Assembly: GCA_029225065.1 (NCBI GenBank)
Contig: JAQXVT010000004.1
Coordinates: forward strand, 1 to 56,881
From: Lachnospiraceae bacterium
Lineage (GTDB): Bacteria; Bacillota; Clostridia; Lachnospirales; Lachnospiraceae
Length of the DNA: 56,881 bases
Reading direction: 5' to 3'
Shown here piece after piece: positions 43,842 to 52,228 of the stretch. A program made the position numbers and the translations under genes. Under the pieces are notes generated by a model. The model was not told the origin of the DNA, ran no database searches, and saw nothing but the letters and a program-made list of their open reading frames with translations. How positions within the stretch are numbered: the stretch's first letter is position 1; every line of letters starts with the position of its first letter.

Positions 43842-45827
43842 TCACTCCAGCTCCTGCAGATACTTCCTCAGCGAAATCATCTGATCACGCAGCTGCGCGG
43901 CCGTCTCGAAATCCAGCTCCGATGCCGCCTTTTTCATCTGCTTCTGCACCTCGCCGATCAGCTTTTCCAGCTCTGCACGGCTCATCGATTCCGGATCCTT
44001 TTCCAGCTGTTTCTCCTCTTTTGCGACCTCTTTCGAGATACTGATCAGATCACGGACTGCTTTTTTGATCGTCTGCGGCGTAATGCCATGCTCCTCGTTG
44101 TATTTTTCCTGAATTTCTCGCCTGCGCACTGTCTCATCAATCGCAATCCGCATGGAATCTGTCACGGTGTCTCCATACATAATGACGTGTCCCTGCGCAT
44201 TTCGCGCCGCACGTCCAATCGTCTGAATCAGCGATACCGCTGAACGCAGGAAGCCTTCTTTATCCGCATCCAGTATTGCAACGAGCGAAATCTCCGGAAT
44301 GTCAAGTCCCTCACGAAGCAGGTTGATACCGACCAGCACGTCAAATATATCCAGTCGCATATCCCGGATGATCTCGGTCCGCTCCAGCGTATCGATGTCC
44401 GAATGCAAATACCGCACACGGATCCCAAGCTCTTTCATATAGTCGGTCAGGTCCTCCGCCATCCGTTTGGTCAGTGTTGTGACCAGCACTTTATTTCCCG
44501 CTGCTGTTTCCTTATAGATCTCACTGATCAGATCGTCGATCTGCCCCTCGACTGGACGCACCTCAACGTTCGGATCCAGCAGTCCGGTCGGCCGGATGAT
44601 CTGCTCTGCCCGAAGCAGCTCATGCTCCGCCTCATAATCGCCCGGCGTCGCCGAGACAAACAGCAGCTGATCCAGCTTGCTCTCAAACTCTTCAAAATTC
44701 AGCGGACGGTTGTCCTTCGCAGAAGGAAGACGGAATCCATAATCAACCAGCGTGCTCTTGCGCGACTGATCTCCGGCGTACATCGCCCGGATCTGCGGTA
44801 CAGTCTTATGGGACTCATCGATGATCAACAGATAATCATCGCCAAAATAATCCATCAGTGTGTGCGGCGTCGCTCCGGCCGGAAGTCCCGCCAGATGCCT
44901 CGAATAATTCTCAATTCCGGAACAAAAGCCGGTCTCACGCAGCATCTCCACATCATAGTTGGTCCGCTCCGCGATCCGCTGCGCTTCCAGCAGCTTGTCC
45001 TCGCTCTTAAAATAGGCGACACGCTCCTCCAGCTCTTCCTCTATAGCATCCGCCGCTTTCAAAATTTTATCCATCGGCACTACATAGTGGGAAGCCGGAA
45101 ATACTGCAATGAAATCCAGTGCCTTTTTGATCTCGCCGGTCAGCACATCAATCTCCGTGATTCGGTCGATCTCATCACCGAAAAATTCAACCCGATATGC
45201 ATAATCATCCGCATTTGCCGGAAAAATCTCCAGCACATCGCCGCGCACCCGAAACGTACCGCGGTGAAAATCCATCTCATTCCGGTCATACTGAATATCA
45301 ATCAGCTTGCGCAGCACCTCATCGCGGTCCCGCTCCTGCCCCTGCCGCAGATACAACACCAGATCCTTGTAGTCTGCCGGGCTGCCCAGACCGTAAATAC
45401 AGGAAACACTGGCCACAATAATGACATCTTTCCGCTCCACCAGTGAAGCAGTCGCGGACAGCCGCAGCTTGTCAATCTCATCATTGATCGAGGAATCCTT
45501 CGCGATATACGTATCCGAGGACGGAACATACGCCTCCGGCTGGTAGTAATCATAATAGGAAACAAAATATTCCACTGCATTCTCTGGGAAGAATTCTTTC
45601 ATTTCTCCGTAAAGCTGTGCCGCCAGTGTCTTATTGTGCGCAAGTACCAGAGTTGGCTTGTTGAGCTGAGCGATGACATTCGCCATCGTAAACGTCTTGC
45701 CGGATCCAGTCACGCCGAGCAATGTCTCAAACTGGTTGCCCTCTTTGAATCCGCGCACTAGCTCTTTGATTGCCTGCGGCTGGTCACCGGTGGGCTGATA
45801 TTCGGATACTAACTTAAAATGATCCAT
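43842..45827 (-). CDS. uvrB: Excinuclease ABC subunit B
   Basis: Helicase-like damage verifier of 661 residues. Walker A is [14 protein letters not shown], the beta-hairpin region is [14 protein letters not shown], helicase motifs include [12 protein letters not shown] and QTIGRAARN, and a C-terminal UVR motif ([20 protein letters not shown]) binds UvrC. AAGAAAGG precedes the ATG. Promoter and LexA box lie 45-96 bases upstream. Confidence 0.97.
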   Translation of the reverse strand: MDHFKLVSEYQPTGDQPQAIKELVRGFKEGNQFETLLGVTGSGKTFTMANVIAQLNKPTLVLAHNKTLAAQLYGEMKEFFPENAVEYFVSYYDYYQPEAYVPSSDTYIAKDSSINDEIDKLRLSATASLVERKDVIIVASVSCIYGLGSPADYKDLVLYLRQGQERDRDEVLRKLIDIQYDRNEMDFHRGTFRVRGDVLEIFPANADDYAYRVEFFGDEIDRITEIDVLTGEIKKALDFIAVFPASHYVVPMDKILKAADAIEEELEERVAYFKSEDKLLEAQRIAERTNYDVEMLRETGFCSGIENYSRHLAGLPAGATPHTLMDYFGDDYLLIIDESHKTVPQIRAMYAGDQSRKSTLVDYGFRLPSAKDNRPLNFEEFESKLDQLLFVSATPGDYEAEHELLRAEQIIRPTGLLDPNVEVRPVEGQIDDLISEIYKETAAGNKVLVTTLTKRMAEDLTDYMKELGIRVRYLHSDIDTLERTEIIRDMRLDIFDVLVGINLLREGLDIPEISLVAILDADKEGFLRSAVSLIQTIGRAARNAQGHVIMYGDTVTDSMRIAIDETVRRREIQEKYNEEHGITPQTIKKAVRDLISISKEVAKEEKQLEKDPESMSRAELEKLIGEVQKQMKKAASELDFETAAQLRDQMISLRKYLQELE

Positions 45828-45871
45828 CGCAGCATTTCCTTTCTTTTATCTGAACTCCTGTTCTAACGTCC

Positions 45872-45900
45872 AGAATACCACACTTTCCTGCAAATGTCCA
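45872..45900 (-). promoter_or_regulatory. Promoter of uvrB-uvrA
   Basis: TGGACA, 17-base spacer, TATTCT on the minus strand, 45 bases before the uvrB ATG. Confidence 0.75.
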
Positions 45901-45909
45901 TACTTTTTA

Positions 45910-45923
45910 CAAACATTTGTTCT
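45910..45923 (-). promoter_or_regulatory. LexA (SOS) box of uvrB
   Basis: AGAACAAATGTTTG, close to the Gram-positive consensus CGAACATATGTTCG (GAAC-N4-GTTT). It is ten bases upstream of the -35 element, so LexA should repress uvrB-uvrA until DNA damage. Confidence 0.75.
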
Positions 45924-45938
45924 TATTTTATCAGACAA

Positions 45939-46005
45939 GTTACTGTTCAGAGTCACCTTCAAAAATACTATGCTTTTCATCGGTGTGACATATCCGTCAT
46001 TTATT
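45939..46005. mobile_element. Truncated MITE copy
   Basis: GTTACTGTTCAGAG at the left end and CATCGGTGTGACATATCCGTCA later match the left half of the MITE at 12659 base for base with scattered changes. The right terminal repeat is missing. It lies 16 bases upstream of the LexA box. The remainder to 46152 shows no gene or signal. Confidence 0.7.
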
Positions 46006-46152
46006 ATTCCATTTTTTCCGCGGAAAATCTTCCCGCGGTACAGCAAAAACAGACGACACCGCGGTGCATTCCTGCCCGCAGTAAATCGCCTGTTCTTCTC
46101 TTGTTTTTTCAATTTGTCCGGCTTTTGCAATTCGCGGTATCACGCAGTATTT

Positions 46153-48223
46153 TTACAGCAGATTCTGCATACTCTTCAGACTGATTGCCAGTGTAGATGT
46201 ATTATGCAGCATCGCTGAGGTCGTCGGCATCAGAACACCGGTCACGCCAAGTGCGATCAGGGCTGAATTGAAGCCGACAATAAAGCGGTAGTTGCGGTGA
46301 ATCCGCTTCATCAGAAGTTCACTTAAGCGGCGAAGCATAACAACCTGGTACAGATCGTCCGCTCCAACCGTGATATCCGCGATCTCTCTTGCGATCTCTG
46401 CACCGTCGCTGATTGCGATTCCAACATCTGCCGCAGAAAGTGCCGGTGAATCGTTGATTCCGTCTCCGATCATGATCACCTTTCGTCCGGCTGCCTTCTC
46501 TTTTTCAATAAATGCTGCCTTGTCTTCCGGCAGAACCTCGGAATAATACTCATCGACGCCAACCCGTGCTGCGATCGCACGTGCAGTCCGCTCGCTGTCT
46601 CCGGTCATCATCACGATCTTGTTCAGTCCTGCATCGTGCAGTGCCTTAATTACTTCCGGTGCCTCCTCGCGGAGCGGATCCTCAATGCAGATTACCGCTG
46701 CCAGGCTGTTCTCAATCGCCATGTAGAGATGGGAATACTCTTCCGGCAGAGAATCAAACAGTTCCTGCTTGCCTTCCGGAATCGTGCACTGCTCATCTTC
46801 AAATACGAAATGATGGCTTCCGATTACGACGTGCTTTCCTTCGATCCGTGTCGAAATGCCGTGTGCCACAATGTATTCTACCTTCGAATGCATTTCTTCA
46901 TGCTGCAGATTTTTTGCCTGTGCTGCTTCTACGACTGCTTTCGCCATCGAGTGCGGGAAGTGCTCTTCCAGGCATGCCGCAATGCGCAGCAGCTCATCCG
47001 GATTCTGTCCGTTGAAAGACTCCACCTTGACAACGGTCGGTTTTGCCTTCGTCAGCGTGCCGGTCTTATCAAATACGATTGTCTGTGCCTCTGCCACAGC
47101 CTCCAGATAACGTCCGCCCTTTACAGTTACCTTATGCTGACCCGCCTCACGAATTGCAGAGAGCACGGAAATCGGCATTGCAAGCTTCAGTGCACAGGAG
47201 AAGTCAACCATCAGAACCGACAACGTCTTTGTCACATTTCTGGTCAGTGCATACGTAAGTGCAGTACCGGCCAGTGTATACGGAACCAGACGGTCTGCCA
47301 GATGCTCTGCCTTGCTTTCAAGACCGGATTTCAGCTTCTCGGATTCCTCAATCATTTTTACGATCTTCTCAAAACGGCTTGCACCGCCCGTCTTTTTGAC
47401 CTCAACGGTCAGCTCACCTTCCTCAACAACGGTTCCGGCATAAACGGAATTGGCAATCGTTCTGCGCACCGGGACGGATTCGCCGGTCAGGGATGCCTGA
47501 TTGACCATCGCATCTCCTTCTTATAACACCGTCAAACGGAATGACATTTCCCATGTGAATTACCACATAGTCTCCCTCGTGGATCTGATCCGCAGAAACA
47601 AGGATCTCCTGACCATCCCTTTTCAGCCATACTTTCGATACATTCAAAGACATCGTACGCGCCAGATCTCCGACTGATTTTTTGTGTGTCCACTCTTCCA
47701 GCAATTCTCCGATTCCAAGCAGGAACATGATCGAGCCGGCGGTCGTGAAATCACCACGCAGTACAGAAACACCGATTGCCGTGCCGTCCAGAACCGGCAC
47801 TTCAATCTTCCGGTTCCACAGCGTTTTCAGTCCTTTATAAATGTATTTCACAGAATGAATCGCCGTATAGCAGGCATTGATCGGATACGGCAGCAGCCAT
47901 CTCCGCCCGTAATGCAGCACGACCTTATTGATCAGCTTTTCCTTATACGTCTCATTTAGTTCTCTTCCGGAATGCTCCAGTACGTTTGCCGGAACCTCCG
48001 TCTTTTCATAACGGAACTGCTGCAGCGCGCGGATCAGTTCACTGCGCGCTCCTGTATAGCAGATTACAGCATCTGACGTACGGTCATACACTTTTGCTGA
48101 CTGCACTCCTGCCGTGTTTTCCAGATAATACTGCAGGATATCCGCCTGATTATATGACATGCGCTTCTGGTCGAGATGGACACGCATTCTGCATTTGGAC
48201 TCCTGTCTGATCCAAAATCTCAT
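46153..48223 (-). pseudogene. P1B-type metal ATPase, frameshifted
   Basis: A heavy-metal P-type ATPase of about 690 residues split by a frameshift near 47520. The first frame (from ATG 48223, GGAGGAG upstream) has a degenerate metal-associated domain, membrane helices and VIHMGNVIPFDGVI. It then loses frame; the second reads EGDAMVNQASLTGESVPV, VFDKTGTLTKAKP, the P1B His-Pro (EEHFPHSMA) and MIGDGINDSPALS. At the break, GTTATAAGAAGGAG lacks two bases (or has one extra), and TAA appears in the second frame. The ion-site helix reads DFSCALKLAMP in place of CPC, so the metal is unclear. An ATG at 47506-47508 has its own AAGGAG, so a separate C-terminal half could be made, but transport would be lost. 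Confidence 0.8.
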
Positions 48224-48251
48224 AGTACTCCTCCGTAATAAATTTGATTCG

Positions 48252-48303
48252 GGGCAAAGCGGATATTCGCAATCCGCTTCGCTGCTTGTCTGACTCGGTT
48301 AAA
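48252..48303 (+). repeat. Hairpin repeat upstream of metal ATPase
   Basis: GCAAAGCGGATATTCGCAAT, CCGCTTCGCTGCTTGTC, TGACTCGGTTAAA: an almost consensus copy of module A and the closing GGTTAAA, between the DUF6110-type gene and the ATPase. Confidence 0.78.
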
Positions 48304-48384
48304 CAGAACGCGAGCCTGCCAACTGACACCTCCCGGTATCTGCCGCAGACTCGCTGTGTTTCTCAAATCTGTAATCGCTTTTAT

Positions 48385-48708
48385 TTACTCAGCATCTGCT
48401 GCAGTCTCTTCTGCGTTTTCCTCTGCAGCTTCTTCCTCAAAGCACTCATCCTCAAATGCTTCCTCTGCTGCTGCACGCTCCTCGTTGATCGTTACTGCAT
48501 CTGCATAGATATCCTCTGCGTTCTCCTAGATCGTCGTAGCTGTTTTCATTATGCAGTCCTTTGCACGAAGCACTGCTGCGGTGCAGTTTGTGTATACCTT
48601 CTTTGCATCCTTACTGGAAAGGAGTTTGATGCCTGCGGTACCGAAAAGTACGCCAGCTGCAAAAATCCCTGTTTTCTTTCCGTCGATATTCTTAAAGCAA
48701 TCCCACAT
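48385..48708 (-). pseudogene. DUF6110-type membrane protein with nonsense codon
   Basis: The frame starts at ATG 48706-48708 behind AGGAGGAATG and reads WDCFKNIDGKKTGIFAAG, VLFGTAGIKLLSSKDAKKVY and AAVLRAKDCIMKTATTI, then an in-frame TAG at 48526-48528. The same frame continues without shift for 46 more codons as ENAEDIYADAVTINEERAAA and an acidic tail to TAA at 48385. CAG (Gln) to TAG by one base is the simple explanation. I recall this family (DUF6110) as a partner of P-type ATPases in Lachnospiraceae. The truncated 60-residue product would keep the membrane segment but lose the acidic tail. Confidence 0.78.
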
Positions 48709-48728
48709 TATTCATTCCTCCTGTTTTT

Positions 48729-48809
48729 TTATTTGTGTTTGTAACCTGTGTAAACTGTCATGCCCAGGCATATGATCATAGCCCATGCCCAGAATTTGTG
48801 TTTCTTCAT
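48729..48809 (-). CDS. 26-residue membrane microprotein
   Basis: Encoded protein is KKHKFWAWAMIICLGMTVY followed by TGYKHK after the initiator Met: a single short hydrophobic span with basic ends and one Cys. A full AGGAGG lies six bases upstream of the ATG, among the best ribosome sites in the window, and the next gene's AGGAGG follows its stop at once. It heads the DUF6110-ATPase cluster, so a role in metal handling or as a small subunit is inferred only. Too short for standard gene finders. Confidence 0.6.
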   Translation of the reverse strand: MKKHKFWAWAMIICLGMTVYTGYKHK

Positions 48810-48942
48810 CCTGCACCTCCTGATCTTCTTAAAACTGACTTCGCGACGCCATGTTCCAATCGATACGCCCTGCCGCAAGTAATATACCATGTACTTTTGT
48901 CAGACGCACCGTACTTTTCTCCTGCTTGTCGCACTTTTGGTA

Positions 48943-48978
48943 GTTGTATATAACTCTTTTTATATGGTTATATACAAC
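48943..48978. promoter_or_regulatory. Perfect dyad, likely operator
   Basis: GTTGTATATAAC, 12-base spacer, GTTATATACAAC: a perfect 12-base inverted repeat about 135 bases upstream of the microprotein ATG. The region between (48810-48942) holds AAAAGTAC/AAAAGTGC direct repeats but no clear promoter pair; 48979-49132 shows only AT-rich sequence. A metal-responsive repressor site is possible. Confidence 0.5.
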
Positions 48979-49132
48979 ATTTTGTTTGTCGGTTTTATTT
49001 GCCTTAATTGACATTTAATTTTATTTCATTTTAAATGTCAAGCGCTTTTCTTTTATTGATTTTTTTTCTCATTTTCAATGATTTTTTGACAACTTTCAAG
49101 ATTCTTCCATAAAATCACTTATTACTTCTCTG

Positions 49133-49813
49133 TCACACTCCGATTTTGGGGCAGATCCCCTGCAGCACACAGCGGTCACAGTACGGCTTCGTCCTTGCCG
49201 TACAGACTGCCCTGCCATGCTCCACCAGTCGATGGCAGAAATCGCTGCCTTCCTCCGGCGGAATGATTTTCCAGAGTGCCATCTCCACCTTTTTCGGCTC
49301 CTTGATCCCGTCCACGAGTCCCATGCGGTTCGTCAGCCGGATACAGTGCGTATCTGTCACAATCGCAGGCTTTCCGAATACATCACCCATAATCAGGTTC
49401 GCACTCTTTCTGCCGACGCCCGGCAGCTTCAACAGCGCATCAAAATCATCCGGCACCTGGCTGTGATACTCGTCGCGCAGCATTCGCATGCACGCACTGA
49501 TATCCCGCGCCTTGCTCTTTCCAAGCCCGCACGGCCGGACAATCTCCTCGATCTCTTCCGGCTGTGCCTCCGCCAGCGCGTTTATATCGGGAAACTTCTT
49601 ATATAAATCCTCAACGACCACGTTTACCCGTGCATCCGTGCACTGCGCCGCCAGCCGTACGCTGACCAGCAGCTTCCACGCATCGTCATAATCCAGCGTA
49701 CAGCCCGCATCCGGATACGCCTGCTTTAATTTTTCGATAATCGTAAGCGCGAGCGCCCGCTTCTCTTCCAGCTGCTCCGCTTCCTCTTTTCCTTTTTTAT
49801 CTGTTGCCTTCAT
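49133..49813 (-). CDS. nth: Endonuclease III
   Basis: Base-excision DNA glycosylase/AP lyase of 226 residues. The helix-hairpin-helix LPGVGRKSANLIM holds the catalytic lysine, VTDTHCIRLTNR the catalytic aspartate, and the C-terminal [4Fe-4S] cysteines are in VCTARTKPYCDRCVLQGIC. ACAGGAGAC lies before ATG 49811-49813, 11 bases after the stop of the PurF-like gene, so the two form one transcript. The N-terminal 20 residues are charged and longer than usual. Confidence 0.95.
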   Translation of the reverse strand: MKATDKKGKEEAEQLEEKRALALTIIEKLKQAYPDAGCTLDYDDAWKLLVSVRLAAQCTDARVNVVVEDLYKKFPDINALAEAQPEEIEEIVRPCGLGKSKARDISACMRMLRDEYHSQVPDDFDALLKLPGVGRKSANLIMGDVFGKPAIVTDTHCIRLTNRMGLVDGIKEPKKVEMALWKIIPPEEGSDFCHRLVEHGRAVCTARTKPYCDRCVLQGICPKIGV

Positions 49814-49824
49814 TCTGTCTCCTG

Positions 49825-51240
49825 TCACTCTTTTCCGCTGAAGCAGTAGGTGCAGAGCTTGCACGGCTCAATGCCGATGGATTTTTCCAGATCGTCGAGG
49901 CGATGATAACGCAGCGTCGTGAAATTCTGCTGTTTGCGGATTGCCTCAAGCATCGCCTCATACCGTTTGCTGCATGGATCTGCGTAATCGTCCAGCACCT
50001 CCTGTGTCACCTTTGTCTCCCGCTCCTGAATCACTCGTCTCGTAATCAGATCCATATCCGACTTGGAACGGGAAAAGTTCAGATATTTACAGCCGTAAAG
50101 CAGCGGCGGACATGCCGGACGGACATGTACTTCCTTTGCACCGCTCTGATAGAGAAATTCCGTCGTCTCCCGCAGCTGTGTGCCGCGCACAATCGAGTCA
50201 TCAATCAGCAGCAGCTTCTTTTCTTTAATCAGCGCCTTGACCGGAATCAACTTCATTCTCGCGATCAGGTTTCTCTGGCTCTGCTTCGTCGGCATAAACG
50301 AACGCGGCCAGGTCGGCGTATATTTGATAAACGGCCGTGCAAACGGAATCCCGGATTCATTTGCATAACCAATCGCATGTGCAATACCGGAATCCGGCAC
50401 ACCTGCTACAATATCCGGGTGCACATCTCCTGCCTGTGCATCCCGCTGCGCCAGCATGCTTCCGCATTTGTAACGCATCTCCTCCACGTTGACGCCCTCA
50501 TACGCAGAGGTCGGATAACCGTAGTAAACCCACAGGAAGGAACAAATCCTCATCTCTTTTCCGGCCTCGACAAGCACTTTCACATCATCCGGGGTAATAT
50601 AATCAATCTCTGCCGGTCCAAGCTCGCGGTAATCGCTGTAGCCCAGATTCAGATACGCAAAGCTCTCAAATGAAACACAGTAACCATCGTCTTTTTTACC
50701 GATAATCAGCGGCGTTCTGCCAAGCCGGTCTCTCGATGCATAAATGCCATCCTTCGTCATCAGCAGAATCGTCATTGAACCGTCAATCGCCTGCTGCACA
50801 AACTGCAGTCCCTCTACAATCGAATCCTTCTTACAGATCAGCGCCGCCACCAGCTCTGTCGCATTGATCTGTCCGCTGCTCATCTCCTGAAAGTGTGTGT
50901 TTCCGTTTTCATACACCTTCTGAAGAAGTTCTTCCATATTATTGATCTTTCCGACCGTCGTGATCGCAAAGCTTCCAAGATGAGACTGAATCAGAAGTGG
51001 CTGTGGGTCATAGTCTGAAATACAGCCAATTCCGATATTTCCCTCCATCTCCTCGACATCGCTCTCAAATTTCGTACGAAACGGAGAATTCTCTATATTG
51101 TGGATCGCACGCTGAAATCCCTGCTCTCCGCACACCGCCATACCTCCGCGGCGAGTTCCAAGATGTGAATGATAGTCGATTCCGTAAAATAACTCCAGTG
51201 TACAGCTTCTTTTTGACGCAACTCCAAATATACCGCCCAT
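49825..51240 (-). CDS. PurF-like amidophosphoribosyltransferase without catalytic Cys
   Basis: A 471-residue relative of PurF, which makes phosphoribosylamine from PRPP and glutamine. The PRPP site is intact (LLLIDDSIVRGTQLRE) and GVPDSGIAHAIGYANESG and RPFIKYTPTWPRSFMP match the transferase half; a C-terminal CKLCTYC resembles cluster ligands. The N-terminus reads MGGIFGVASKRSC where PurF has MCGIFG: the codon is GGC, so the nucleophile Cys1 of the glutaminase is absent, and the RYSTTG glutamine-binding motif is not found either. The start is secure (AAGGAGACGG before ATG 51238-51240). Ammonia-dependent activity or a regulatory role is possible. It is followed by nth. Confidence 0.85.
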   Translation of the reverse strand: MGGIFGVASKRSCTLELFYGIDYHSHLGTRRGGMAVCGEQGFQRAIHNIENSPFRTKFESDVEEMEGNIGIGCISDYDPQPLLIQSHLGSFAITTVGKINNMEELLQKVYENGNTHFQEMSSGQINATELVAALICKKDSIVEGLQFVQQAIDGSMTILLMTKDGIYASRDRLGRTPLIIGKKDDGYCVSFESFAYLNLGYSDYRELGPAEIDYITPDDVKVLVEAGKEMRICSFLWVYYGYPTSAYEGVNVEEMRYKCGSMLAQRDAQAGDVHPDIVAGVPDSGIAHAIGYANESGIPFARPFIKYTPTWPRSFMPTKQSQRNLIARMKLIPVKALIKEKKLLLIDDSIVRGTQLRETTEFLYQSGAKEVHVRPACPPLLYGCKYLNFSRSKSDMDLITRRVIQERETKVTQEVLDDYADPCSKRYEAMLEAIRKQQNFTTLRYHRLDDLEKSIGIEPCKLCTYCFSGKE

Positions 51241-51484
51241 CTCCGTCTCCTTTTTCCTCTTTTTTTGTGTAACTGATCCGCAGTCTGGCTGACCGTTTTT
51301 CTGCCACATCCTCTGTCGAAGTGAATATTCTAAATCCTTTTCGCTGTATCTGTTATCAAAACAGCTCGTCCAGGTCCGCTTCGCTGCCTGCTTCAGATTT
51401 TGCTTCCGCACATAAATCCTGCGAATCTTTTCTCCTTCTTATTCTGCCGCTGCAATTCTTTTTTTGCAATGTTACAGCGTTTTT

Positions 51485-51512
51485 ATTATAACATATCAAC
51501 TTTCAAAAGCAA
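51485..51512 (-). promoter_or_regulatory. Promoter of PurF-like-nth operon
   Basis: TTGCTT, 16-base spacer, TATAAT on the minus strand, about 245 bases before the ATG. The long leader (51241-51484) carries eroded repeat sequence near 51316 and 51360 and no recognised riboswitch. Confidence 0.65.
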
Positions 51513-51605
51513 TGCTTTCCTTCCCCTAAGCAATAAAAAACAAAAACGATCAGAATCCCTTTTTCCACAACGAAACTCCAATTACTCCCCCTGTCAGACA
51601 AAGCG

Positions 51606-51636
51606 AAAAAAAGACAGCCGAATCGCTTCGACTGCC
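51606..51636 (-). terminator. Terminator of nrdD-nrdG
   Basis: GGCAGTCGAA pairs with TTCGGCTGTC (two G-U pairs) around GCGA, followed by seven T on the minus strand. A repeat fragment TTATAAGGAATC lies between it and the nrdG stop. Confidence 0.85.
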
Positions 51637-51667
51637 TTTCACTGCCTGACTTATAAGGAATCACTTC

Positions 51668-52195
51668 TTAGTCGTTCAGCGGGCTAAGCACAATCAGTCC
51701 TGCCGCACGCGTCTGCTTCATATCGATGATCCGCTGGTTCTCTGAGCCACGGAATTTCAGGCACAAATTTTTCTTTTCCTCCACAAACCGGCCATCCACC
51801 AGAATATCGATCTGATCCAGAATCTTATCCGTAAATTCCGTATACCGGCAGCCGCCCGGCACGAGATCCCGGTCATACGTATAACCGGTGTACATCCAGA
51901 TATTCCTCATCGGAAGCTCCTGCTTTACACGTCGGATCAGTCCCGCCACCGTCTCCTGATTCTGAATCTCAAATGGCTCGCCGCCGAGAACCGTCAGGCC
52001 GTCATAATACGGCATCGATAACTCATCCAGAATTTTCTGTTCTACCGCTTCATCATATGGAATTCCATAATCAAATTCCCAGGTCTGCGGCTGAAAACAG
52101 CCCTTACAGTGATTCAGACAGCCGGACACAAACACCGACACCCGCATGCCGAGTCCGTTCGCACAGTCGGCTGTCAAAATTTCTCCTATGTTCAT
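51668..52195 (-). CDS. nrdG: Anaerobic ribonucleotide reductase activating protein NrdG
   Basis: Radical SAM activase of 175 residues that installs the glycyl radical on NrdD. The CX3CX2C cluster motif is in FVSGCLNHCKGCFQPQTW; MNIGEILTADCANGLGMRVS is a typical start, and TVLGGEPFE is the SAM GGE motif. GGTGGGAG precedes the ATG. It follows nrdD by 33 bases, with a short repeat fragment (CAAAGCGGATATTTC) in the gap. Confidence 0.95.
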   Translation of the reverse strand: MNIGEILTADCANGLGMRVSVFVSGCLNHCKGCFQPQTWEFDYGIPYDEAVEQKILDELSMPYYDGLTVLGGEPFEIQNQETVAGLIRRVKQELPMRNIWMYTGYTYDRDLVPGGCRYTEFTDKILDQIDILVDGRFVEEKKNLCLKFRGSENQRIIDMKQTRAAGLIVLSPLND

Positions 52196-52228
52196 CTTTC
52201 ACTCCCACCTCGGATCAAAGCGGATATT

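Noticed and set aside
44403-45446. Plus-strand open frame of 347 codons opposite uvrB
   Set aside because: Antisense shadow with His/Arg/Gln-rich translation; uvrB on the minus strand is unambiguous.
46636-47526. Plus-strand open frame of 296 codons opposite the metal ATPase
   Set aside because: Antisense to well-conserved P-type motifs; composition is that of a shadow frame.
47500-47530. Programmed frameshift in the metal ATPase
   Set aside because: No slippery heptamer or upstream stimulator; the AAGGAG is downstream of the break and fits chance or reinitiation better. The neighbouring nonsense codon also favours decay.
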